From an uncultured Bacillota bacterium (GTDB lineage: Bacteria; Bacillota; Clostridia; Peptostreptococcales; Anaerovoracaceae): a stretch of DNA of 64,000 bases. The stretch covers positions 51,005-115,004 of the forward strand of contig CASEFA010000007.1 of assembly GCA_949287095.1 (NCBI GenBank), written 5' to 3'. The notes beneath the pieces were generated by a model, which worked only from the letters and a program-made list of their open reading frames with translations, was not told the origin of the DNA and did not search any database. Of this stretch, positions 19,147-27,693 are shown piece after piece. A program made the position numbers and the translations under genes. The stretch's first letter is position 1. The number at the start of each line of letters is the position of its first letter.

Positions 19147-20679
19147 CTACATGAGCGGGCTCAAAAGTCTGAGCACGCTGTCGAAAAGTATTCCTATAAA
19201 GCTCGTCCTCGTATCCTCAAGACCTATCTCTTTCGAGACGCCGAAGGTGTCGAGGCAGTCCTGCTTCAGCCCGGCCAAAGCGCTGCACCCGGACATGAGC
19301 GTGCCGCACTCAAAGTGCAGGAACAGGCTGCGGTAGTCCACGTTTATGGAGCCCACCACACCGACTTTGTCGTCGGAGATGAAGCTTTTGGCGTGTATGA
19401 ATCCGGGCGTGAACTCGTAAATCTTTATGCCGGCTTTGATGAGAGGCCGGTAGTAGGAGCGGGTCAGCCTGAAAACTATTTTCTTGTCCGGAATGGCAGG
19501 GGTCACGATTCTCACGTCCACGCCGCGCTTTGAGGCCAGCTGCAGACAGGTCATCATTTCGCTGTCGACTATAAGGTACGGCGTGAAAATGTAGAGGTAA
19601 TCCGTGGCACGGTTTACAATCTCGAGATAGACGTTTTCGCCTAGGTTTTCGTCGTCAAGAGGGGAGTCGGAGTAAGGCTGAACAATCCCGTCGCTTTCCT
19701 GCTTTTTCGGGCCGTATATGTAAGGACGGAACATGCTGTAGTCGTCCTCCGTTTTTCTGTAGGCATTCCAGAGGTTCAGGAACATAAAGGTATAGTTCCA
19801 TACGGCGTCGCCCTCAATGCGCACTCCGGTGTCCTTCCAGTAGCCGAATCGTTCCTCTTCGTTTATATATTCGTCCGCAAGGTTGAAGCCTCCGGAATAA
19901 CCGATGTATCCGTCAACGACGAGAATCTTGCGGTGGTCTCTGTTGTTGTATACAAGCGACGCTATAGGCTTTACCGGGTTGAAAGGCAGAACTTTGATTC
20001 CGTTTTTTTCAAGGTGGGCCGCAAAAGTAATGGGCACCTTCTGTATGCTTCCGAAGTCGTCGTATATGAATCTCACATCCACTCCGGCGGCGGCCTTTCT
20101 CTTCAGAATCCTGAAGATTTTGTTCCACATTTTGCCGGTGCCTACGATGAAGTATTCAAGGAAAATGAAGTGCTCCGCCTTTTCAAGGTCCTCCAGCATA
20201 TCCATAAAAGCGTCCTCCCCGGATTTATAGTAGCGGGTCGACGTGTTCTTCCACGCAGGGTACGGGCCGAACTTTGAGATATACTCCATGGTCTTCCTCA
20301 CCCGGACGTCCTTCTCTTCTATCAAAGGCATCTCCTGTCTTGCATCGTCACGATGGGCATGCTCCACCGGATACACTTTCTTTCTTATTGTCCTCGACGG
20401 CCGCTTGTTACCGAAGAACAGATACATGGTGGCGCCCAAAACCGGCAGAAGGCATATGAGCAGAACCCAGCCCATTTTGTACGCCGGGTTGTCGTTTCTG
20501 TACACGACAAAAAGCGCCATAATCGCCGAAATCACCGTGAATATGACGGTTATCACCTGCGAGTAGTCCGCAAGCTCCACTAATTTCACCGCTATCCATC
20601 CGAACTGTATCATGATGAGCAGCACCATTATGAAAAAGCGGTTGAATACGGTTCCCAATACTTTTTTGACTGTCTTCAA
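19147..20679 (-). CDS. cls: Cardiolipin synthase
   Basis: 510 residues. Two N-terminal membrane segments (about residues 10-60) are followed by two phospholipase D HKD motifs: HRKILVVDGYIGYSGGFN in the middle and HAKSFISDDKVGVVGSIN near the C-terminus. It condenses two phosphatidylglycerols into cardiolipin at the membrane. The start is TTG (20677-20679) with GAGGAG about 10 bases upstream. Confidence 0.94.
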   Translation of the reverse strand: MKTVKKVLGTVFNRFFIMVLLIMIQFGWIAVKLVELADYSQVITVIFTVISAIMALFVVYRNDNPAYKMGWVLLICLLPVLGATMYLFFGNKRPSRTIRKKVYPVEHAHRDDARQEMPLIEEKDVRVRKTMEYISKFGPYPAWKNTSTRYYKSGEDAFMDMLEDLEKAEHFIFLEYFIVGTGKMWNKIFRILKRKAAAGVDVRFIYDDFGSIQKVPITFAAHLEKNGIKVLPFNPVKPIASLVYNNRDHRKILVVDGYIGYSGGFNLADEYINEEERFGYWKDTGVRIEGDAVWNYTFMFLNLWNAYRKTEDDYSMFRPYIYGPKKQESDGIVQPYSDSPLDDENLGENVYLEIVNRATDYLYIFTPYLIVDSEMMTCLQLASKRGVDVRIVTPAIPDKKIVFRLTRSYYRPLIKAGIKIYEFTPGFIHAKSFISDDKVGVVGSINVDYRSLFLHFECGTLMSGCSALAGLKQDCLDTFGVSKEIGLEDTRTSFIGILFDSVLRLLSPLM

Positions 20680-20702
20680 TTTATGTCTCTCCTCTTATGT
20701 CA

Positions 20703-21008
20703 TTACTGTCGTTTAGTTGTCACTTCAATCCATTTCTTAGGCGACATTGTAAAAGCATTTGCTCCGGCTTGTTTTCTAAACTCCTCGAATTCGAGGGGTT
20801 TAAAATCCGGATTATGCAGCTTTTCCCACAGACCTAAAAATTCTATCACATCTCGATTTCTCATCCAGTTCTGGATAACCGCGGCAGGTTCATCACTCTT
20901 ATATCGGGCAATATCCGTCAATGATATGAATTCATTTTCAAAATCCCGCGTATAAATTCCGATATCAATTCCAGCCGCATATATTGTGTCTTTAATTATT
21001 TTCTCCAT
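20703..21008 (-). pseudogene. Truncated KilA-N domain protein
   Basis: 101 residues starting at 21008 (GAGGG upstream). The reading matches the N-terminal half of KilA-N DNA-binding proteins: ISLTDIARYKSDEPAAVIQNWMRNRDVIEFLGLWEKL and then a variant of SPKxWIE. Complete relatives that I know continue to about 270 residues with the rest of the domain; here the frame ends right after SPKKWIEVTTKRQ. Only 23 bp separate its stop from the cls start. It is probably a remnant of a phage or mobile gene; a functional mini-protein cannot be excluded. Confidence 0.65.
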
Positions 21009-21071
21009 TATGTTTCCCTCTATCCTCATCTGTCGAATACTACACATTATATATCACGCCGGGCCATTTGA

Positions 21072-21105
21072 AAAGGGACCCGGAGATTAAAGTCCGAGTC
21101 CCTTT
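21072..21105 (-). terminator. Intrinsic terminator overlapping the end of the 21087 gene
   Basis: Stem AAAGGGACCCGG (21072-21083) with CCGAGTCCCTTT (21094-21105); the stop codon of the gene lies inside the hairpin. T-rich on the minus strand after the stem. Confidence 0.75.
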
Positions 21106-22181
21106 GTAACGTTAGAGAGAAAATCCTGTACGTTGGTTACTATGCCTTTTGCCGAGAGGCTTCCTCTGTCTCCCAGCTTGCTGGCCGCAAAGTCCGAAGT
21201 GTCCACCATGTAGAAGTACACCGGCCTTACGGTTCCGTCTGCCAGCACCCTGTAGGTTGGAGTCATGTTTCCGGTGGCTATGGTGTGAAGCACCGTCGCC
21301 ATACCTATGACCGTGGTGGCCTTTCTGACGTGAGATCTGATGGTGTCCTGGCCCACATAGGTGTGCTCGTAAACCTCAGGCAGCGGTCCGTCGTCTCTGA
21401 TGGAGCCGTTTAAGACAAAAGGCACGTCGTTCTTTACGCAGCTGTAGATTATACCGTTATCTATGTGTTCCTGCTTGATGAATTCCGGAATAGAGCCGTA
21501 TCTGTTTATGAGATTTATGGCCTCAAGGTGGTTATAATGACCGTTGGGATGCGGTTCCTGGGTCTTTATATCCTGCCCTAATGCGGTGCCCAGAAGGGCT
21601 CCTTCCAGATCGTGAGTAGCTAAAGCGTTTCCCGCAAGAAGCGCATTTACATATCCGTTTTCTATGAGCTTTGAGAAATTTTCCCTTGCGGTGTAGTCGA
21701 AAGAGCACGCAGGCCCCATAACCCATACTACATATCCGCCCGTCTCCTTCTCGTGCTTTAAAAGCTCTATGAGATTGGCGTAATCGTAGCTGAATGCCGT
21801 CTCTCTTGTTCTGCTCTGTCTGAATGCAAAAGCCTGAGCTTCCTTTTTCTTATCCGATTCAAAGCAGTCTGTGTGAACGTAGATTCCGTCCTCACAGTCC
21901 TCCGTTCTTCCAACTACGACCATATCGCCCTGTTTCACGTTTCTGAATTCCCTCACGTGAATCTTTCCGTTTTCGTACACGGCGACGCAGTCCATTCGGG
22001 TGTCCTCGGCGAGGAGCCACTGACCGTTTATCTTGAAGTATTCCGGAAAAATAGAAGTCGCATGGAAGTTGTCCGGTGCGGATTTATCCCTCGGAGATGC
22101 GATGAGTGTCGCCTCCGGTGCATTCACAAATTTCTCCTGAGTAAAGTCAGGTTCTATGTACTTAGGTAATTTAAAAGCCAT
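21087..22181 (-). CDS. LOR/SDH-domain protein, probable archaeal-type ornithine cyclodeaminase
   Basis: 364 residues of the TIGR00300-type family, related to the C-terminal domain of cyanobacterial ArgZ/AgrE. Family-like segments are GPACSFDYTARENFSKLIENGYVNALLAGNALATHDLEGA, PHPNGHYNHLEAINLINRYGSI and the C-terminal TTVIGMATVLHTIATGNMTPTY. Related proteins are described as ornithine cyclodeaminases (ornithine to proline and ammonia); the assignment here rests on resemblance. AGAGG lies about 9 bases before the ATG. Confidence 0.7.
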   Translation of the reverse strand: MAFKLPKYIEPDFTQEKFVNAPEATLIASPRDKSAPDNFHATSIFPEYFKINGQWLLAEDTRMDCVAVYENGKIHVREFRNVKQGDMVVVGRTEDCEDGIYVHTDCFESDKKKEAQAFAFRQSRTRETAFSYDYANLIELLKHEKETGGYVVWVMGPACSFDYTARENFSKLIENGYVNALLAGNALATHDLEGALLGTALGQDIKTQEPHPNGHYNHLEAINLINRYGSIPEFIKQEHIDNGIIYSCVKNDVPFVLNGSIRDDGPLPEVYEHTYVGQDTIRSHVRKATTVIGMATVLHTIATGNMTPTYRVLADGTVRPVYFYMVDTSDFAASKLGDRGSLSAKGIVTNVQDFLSNVTKGLGL

Positions 22182-22268
22182 CGGTTATCGCCTCTTTCTG
22201 ATATCTGTTCTGATTTACTGCCATATTCTATCACAGGATTTTAAGGAATGAAATACAGAATATAATAT

Positions 22269-22362
22269 GTACAATATAGTGTAATATAATCTGATTATAT
22301 GCTTATTTTGCTTGAAATTTTAACGATTTAGTACTATACTATATTCTATACACTGTTTTGTA
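22269..22362. promoter_or_regulatory. Divergent control region with spaced inverted operator and TetR-gene promoter
   Basis: A sigma-70-like promoter for the TetR gene: TTGAAA (22312-22317), 17 bp, TATACT (22335-22340). A 13-bp word (TACAATATAGTGT) near 22269 recurs inverted near 22350 with 10 of 13 bases kept, bracketing this promoter. This fits autoregulation by TetR and possibly control of the divergent 21087-22181 gene. Confidence 0.5.
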
Positions 22363-22401
22363 TTGAAAATAAAACTTTGCAGATTTTGTCGGAGAGACTC
22401 A

Positions 22402-22986
22402 ATGAAAAAGAAAAACGACCGCAACACTAAGGGAAAAATCGTGTCGGCAGCATGGCAGCTTTTCTACCAGCAAGGCTACGACGATACAACCATAGACGAG
22501 ATAGTCGAGGCTTCCGGGACGTCCAGAGGCTCCTTCTACCATTACTTCACCTCAAAAGACGACCTTCTCACTTCCCTTTCATATCTCTTTGACGAGAAGT
22601 ACGAAGAGCTCATGGAGACCATGGATCCGGCTCTTTCGCCTCTTGATAAGCTGGTGTATATGAATCAGGAGCTGTTTATGATGATAGAAAACACTGTCTC
22701 CGTTTCGCTTCTGTCTCAGCTCTTCGCTTCGCAGCTTGTGACAAAAGGCGAGCGCCACCTTCTGGAGCCCAGCCGCACATACTACAAGCTCCTCCGCCAG
22801 ATAACCATAGAGGGCCAGCAGAAGGGCATATTCAGAGATGAGCTTTCAATCAACGACATCACCAAGGCATACGCCGTCTTTGAGCGGGGACTCATGTACG
22901 ACTGGTGCCTGTGCAACGGGAATTACTCACTCTGTCAGTACTCGTCCATGATGCTGCCGCCGTTTCTGAAAGGGTTCTGCAAGTAG
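22402..22986 (+). CDS. TetR/AcrR family regulator
   Basis: 194 residues. The N-terminal helix-turn-helix is typical (IVSAAWQLFYQQGYDDTTIDEIVEASGTSRGSFYHYFTSKDDLL, residues about 13-56); the C-terminal ligand domain is not recognisable. The start at 22402 follows GGAG; the frame is open to 22363 but without a ribosome site. It is divergent from the ornithine-cyclodeaminase-like gene and no exporter adjoins it. Confidence 0.88.
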   Translation: MKKKNDRNTKGKIVSAAWQLFYQQGYDDTTIDEIVEASGTSRGSFYHYFTSKDDLLTSLSYLFDEKYEELMETMDPALSPLDKLVYMNQELFMMIENTVSVSLLSQLFASQLVTKGERHLLEPSRTYYKLLRQITIEGQQKGIFRDELSINDITKAYAVFERGLMYDWCLCNGNYSLCQYSSMMLPPFLKGFCK

Positions 22987-23028
22987 GCGGGGGGATGACT
23001 TTCCAAGAAAAGCCGCCTGATGTCAGCT

Positions 23029-23823
23029 TCACCTGAAGTTTTCTTCAATTATTTTTTCTATGAGACGGGTGTCAAGGTTGCCGTCTTTATCGTCGTAGGT
23101 AAAGAAGACATCGCGGTCAGGCATATACCCTCCCGCAATATACGTTGCAACTTTTCGCGCGTAGTCTGCCTGATACCCGCGGTCAAACATCATTCCGCAG
23201 TGCTCAAGAATCTTCACCTTATTCTCTGTCTCCACGTAAACGATGAAATCCGGGCAAATATAGATTCCGTCAACCTGTATCTCCTGCTCGTACCGATATG
23301 GAATTCCTTTGCTGTGAAGCATATTTGCGATAGTGAGCTCCGACTTGCTCCGAACCGAATCCCCTTTGAGAGTTACGTGTCCGGGCGCTTTGCGCTCAGG
23401 GTCCCACTCCACCCGTTTCGGATACGGAGCGTTCTCCCACGCCCTGGCATTGGTATACCTTCCGTTGAATACGCCCGTTTCAGTCGTTTCAATGCGATAT
23501 GTTTCAGGAAGCATCTCGACAATTTCTCCGGTTTCGAACGGCCGATAGTTTTCATACAAGGCCTTCAGATATTTCACGTTCGTCGTAACCACCTCAAGAG
23601 CGGTTTCGGCGTATTTTCTCTCTTTAATCTGCCCGACCAGCTCCGGTTTACGTTTCCCAAGATACATTTCCCCGGTCTCGGTGATATACGTGTAATAGAC
23701 GCCTCCCGTTTTTCGGCAGGCACGCAGTCTGCCCCGCGGCAAAGTGTTCAGTCTTTGCTCAAGATCCTCTCTTGCCTCGATATTTCGCTCCAGTTCCTGC
23801 CTGATAATAGATTTTATATTCAT
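23029..23823 (-). CDS. Putative PD-(D/E)XK-fold protein
   Basis: 264 residues, no signal or membrane segment. The N-terminal third is helical and charged. The C-terminal half carries RSKSELTIANMLHSKGIPYRYEQEI, then ICPDFIVYVETENKVKILEHCGMM, then a helix with Tyr-Ala-Arg-Lys and a basic/acidic tail. The order E ... PDF ... E-H resembles nuclease-like folds of restriction or repair enzymes with His replacing the catalytic Lys. I do not recognise the family by name. No ribosome site is clear. Downstream end faces the TetR gene; upstream lies array element C. Confidence 0.6.
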   Translation of the reverse strand: MNIKSIIRQELERNIEAREDLEQRLNTLPRGRLRACRKTGGVYYTYITETGEMYLGKRKPELVGQIKERKYAETALEVVTTNVKYLKALYENYRPFETGEIVEMLPETYRIETTETGVFNGRYTNARAWENAPYPKRVEWDPERKAPGHVTLKGDSVRSKSELTIANMLHSKGIPYRYEQEIQVDGIYICPDFIVYVETENKVKILEHCGMMFDRGYQADYARKVATYIAGGYMPDRDVFFTYDDKDGNLDTRLIEKIIEENFR

Positions 23824-23953
23824 ACATACCCCATTTCCACAATCGCTTTAGCCGATTGGTAAAATTATACTTCCATTTATTTCATAAATCAATCTTTTAT
23901 TGGCATTATTTCTTTTTAAAAACCGTCTGTCGAATCAGTTGCAGAGCACGTGT

Positions 23954-24156
23954 TAAACTTTTTTCAGGTGAAAGCTTGATTTGGTAGAGCGAAATTCTAC
24001 CAGACGCTCCGTAAGCCTCGATTTGGTTTACTTTTTACCTTCACAAAGACGTCTTCTGGCCTGCTCCGAAGCAAAATCTTCTACCAAATCCGATAAACGC
24101 CGTAAAAAAGTATAAAATCGGTAAAACAAAATCAAATAAACGGCAATAAAGGTTGA
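23954..24156. repeat. Inverted half-site array, element C (words TCTAC/GTAGA and TAAAC/GTTTA)
   Basis: Half-sites: TAAAC 23954-58, GTAGA 23984-88, TCTAC 23996-24000, GTTTA 24026-30, TCTAC 24080-84, GTATA 24110-14, AAAAC 24123-27, GTTGA 24152-56. Spacers are 25, 7, 25, 49, 25, 8 and 24 bp. The left four are clear: outer TAAAC/GTTTA and inner GTAGA/TCTAC are complementary pairs. The right part is weaker. Three half-sites share a longer word, GATTTG next to GTNNA (or its complement), showing that recognition may extend into the spacer. Confidence 0.6.
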
Positions 24157-24214
24157 AGTTGTAGCAGTAAAGCGCCAGTTGTGTTGAAATGATATTGCGG
24201 CGATATGCATGGGG

Positions 24215-24310
24215 GTGGGCGGCGGCCCGATGCAGCGGAGCGGCAAGTGCCTGGCGTGCGGCGGCCCGATCCAGCGAGGGGAAGCGGCGGGCGCCCGCCG
24301 GGCGCCGCGC
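24215..24310. repeat. Very GC-rich block with direct repeat and palindrome
   Basis: Two copies of GGCGGCCCGAT-CAGCG (one base different) lie about 40 bp apart, near 24221 and 24261. They are followed by a perfect 14-bp palindrome (GGCGGGCGCCCGCC, about 24285-24300). Base composition differs sharply from the AT-rich sequence just to the left. Confidence 0.6.
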
Positions 24311-24320
24311 CAAAGCAGAA

Positions 24321-24353
24321 AGGCCCTGCACCGCTTCAAGGGGTGCAGGGCCT
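24321..24353 (-). terminator. Intrinsic terminator of serS
   Basis: Strong 12-bp stem AGGCCCTGCACC (24321-24332) / GGTGCAGGGCCT (24342-24353) with a T-rich tract after it on the minus strand. Confidence 0.85.
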
Positions 24354-24370
24354 GCTTTGTCTGTCTGATT

Positions 24371-25669
<1,299 letters not shown>

Positions 25670-25673
25670 TTAT

Positions 25674-27593
25674 CTAAAGAATATTCTTGGTATATCTTGC
25701 GTACAGATCCTTCAGCACGTTCATCTTCTTCTGTATCTCTATCTGAAGATCAGACGCCGTCTCGTAATCTCTTCCGTCCATAGCCTCCTTGCACCGGGTC
25801 AGGAGACACTTTTCCGTTATGGTGTCCTTCCCCAGCTCGTGGCGGATTTTGTCTATCTCTATCCAGTTCTTTATGTCGTAGTCGGAGAAGTCCTCGTCCG
25901 CATGAGCCTTCCGGCAGTCGCGAAGCACCGCCATATCCTGAGGAATTATGCGGTCGTGAACCTCGGTCCTCCACTGTGAAAGAACCTGGGACTTGAAGGA
26001 TGCAAGGGAGATATCGGTCATGACATCGCCCTGTTTAAACACCTCCAGTTTCTCGGGATATTTATCAAACGCCGATATGTTTTCCCAGACGGTGGCAGGG
26101 GCCTTGCCGAACAGCTTGTCCCTTTCCTCCTGGGTGTAATCGGTAAAGATATTCTTTTCGCTTCTGTATTCTCTGTCCTTCTCCAGGTAGAAGTCCTCTT
26201 CGCCGTACTTCTTGGACATGGACTTTTCCAGCTCCTCCGGAGTTTTCTCCGCGGAAAGAACCGCTCTGATTCCGTCAAGGGCCGCCATGTACGCTGCGGC
26301 TATTACAAGGTACGTGTTGCTCTTAGGGTTAGGCGCTCTCAGCTCAAAACGTGTAGCCATCGGGTTGTTCACGTCTCTTATGAGTCCCGCCAGAACGGTT
26401 CTGTTTCTGGAAGGCTCCTTTGCCGAGTGGCCCAAAGACGTAACTATACAAACCGGAGCCTCAAATCCCGGCTTCAGTCTGTTCATGGCGTCGTTGGAGG
26501 AGCTTACGAACGGATTTATGACCTCGTAGTTCTTAAGGATTCCCATGAGGGCTCCGTAGCCTACCGGATTCATAAAGTCCTTCGTCATGTCGCAAGGAGC
26601 GAACAGGCTTACGGTTTTGCCGTTTTTCAGCTTTGCGGCAAGTCCCAGGTGGGTGTGTTCTCCGCTTCCCGCAACCCCTTCAAAAGGCTTTGCCATAAAC
26701 GTGACGTCAAGGCCGTGCATGGTGAATATATCTCTCACCACGTACTTGACCTGATTCTCGTTGTCGGCCGCCTGCATGGCGTCTGCATATTTCCAGTCTA
26801 TTTCCAGCTGCTCCATAACGTGGTCGTAGTGGCCTGTAGTGCCCATTTTGGCCTTTACGCCTCCGACCTCCTTATGTCCCATTTCCACGCCGAAGCCGTA
26901 CTTTTCGAGAAGGGTAAGGGTGTCCTCAAGAGCCGTTCTCACCTCTCCGTAGGTTCTCTTCCAGTACTGTTCCTTCAGGACCTGAGCGGTGAAGAGCTGC
27001 TCTCTGTCGCCTTTGTCGTCGGGAGTCTTTACCCAGAATTCCAGCTCCGTTGCGCTAGTTATAATTATTTCATCTATGTCGTCTGCGCTGTCGATTCCGT
27101 TTATGTACTTAAAAGCGTAAGGATGAGCCTTGAGGGCCTCTAAAAGTCCTTTCCTGAAATAGTCCAGGGCGTCTCTCAGCATTACTCTGGAGCCGCACTC
27201 AAAGCTTCCGTTGTGAATGAGGAAGGACGGAATCCTTAAGGTTCCAACCGGGAGCCCCAGCTTAGGGTCGATGTTTCTGAAGTTATAGTCCACATACCAA
27301 TTTGCCGAAAGGTCAGGCACTATGTCTATTTTCGCGTTGTCAAGCTTCGCGATTCCGGGAAGGGCTACGCTGGAGCCGTCTGTCTGAACGCCGGACGTAA
27401 GCAGGTTGTCCATGTCCTCGCAGAACAGTTTGACAGGTATCTTTTCATCGGTATCGTGGCCGCCTATGTCTATTCCCACCAGCGATGCGTACTGAACCTC
27501 CGGATGTTCGGCAAGAATGGCTCTCACTTTGTCCGGAGCGTGGTCGCAGGGCGGAACGGTAAACAGCATTTTGTCAATGTCAAAGTTCAACAT
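25674..27593 (-). CDS. Large glutamine synthetase with C-terminal extension
   Basis: 639 residues, about 190 more than typical GlnA. The catalytic part holds HKEVGGVKAKMGTTGHYDHVMEQLEIDW, FMAKPFEGVAGSGEHTHLG (ATP/glutamate site), NRTVLAGLIRD and RAPNPKSNTYLVIAAAYMAALDGI. The extra C-terminal part (from about 520) is helical and charged, with no known domain that I recognise. It makes glutamine from glutamate and ammonia, relevant for an organism that liberates ammonia by glutamate fermentation. Weak ribosome site (GAAGGAA) before the ATG. Confidence 0.88.
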   Translation of the reverse strand: MLNFDIDKMLFTVPPCDHAPDKVRAILAEHPEVQYASLVGIDIGGHDTDEKIPVKLFCEDMDNLLTSGVQTDGSSVALPGIAKLDNAKIDIVPDLSANWYVDYNFRNIDPKLGLPVGTLRIPSFLIHNGSFECGSRVMLRDALDYFRKGLLEALKAHPYAFKYINGIDSADDIDEIIITSATELEFWVKTPDDKGDREQLFTAQVLKEQYWKRTYGEVRTALEDTLTLLEKYGFGVEMGHKEVGGVKAKMGTTGHYDHVMEQLEIDWKYADAMQAADNENQVKYVVRDIFTMHGLDVTFMAKPFEGVAGSGEHTHLGLAAKLKNGKTVSLFAPCDMTKDFMNPVGYGALMGILKNYEVINPFVSSSNDAMNRLKPGFEAPVCIVTSLGHSAKEPSRNRTVLAGLIRDVNNPMATRFELRAPNPKSNTYLVIAAAYMAALDGIRAVLSAEKTPEELEKSMSKKYGEEDFYLEKDREYRSEKNIFTDYTQEERDKLFGKAPATVWENISAFDKYPEKLEVFKQGDVMTDISLASFKSQVLSQWRTEVHDRIIPQDMAVLRDCRKAHADEDFSDYDIKNWIEIDKIRHELGKDTITEKCLLTRCKEAMDGRDYETASDLQIEIQKKMNVLKDLYARYTKNIL

Positions 27594-27638
27594 TTCCTTC
27601 TCTCTTTCTCTCTTTCTTCACTTCACTATATACGACTC

Positions 27639-27684
27639 ATAGCCGGCGCCGGATTTCAAAGTCGAAATCCTGCTGCCGGCTATA
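27639..27684. other. Long hairpin between UPF0182 and glutamine synthetase genes
   Basis: ATAGCCGGC and its complement close an inner GGATTTC/GAAATCC stem. There is no T-run on the minus side, so it could be an RNA-processing or control hairpin in the synthetase leader rather than a terminator. Confidence 0.5.
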
Positions 27685-27693
27685 ATATTAAAC

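Larger units (their letters stand above)
23824..24370. other. Long intergenic region between the putative nuclease and serS
   Basis: About 550 bp without a supported gene. It has three parts: array element C (23954-24156), a very GC-rich block (about 24215-24310), and the serS terminator. Proline/arginine-rich frames across the GC-rich block are considered spurious. Confidence 0.6.

Noticed and set aside
24041..24339. Arg/Ala/Pro-rich open frames over the GC-rich block
   Set aside because: Overlapping frames on both strands, no ribosome sites, composition driven by the GC repeats and the serS terminator.
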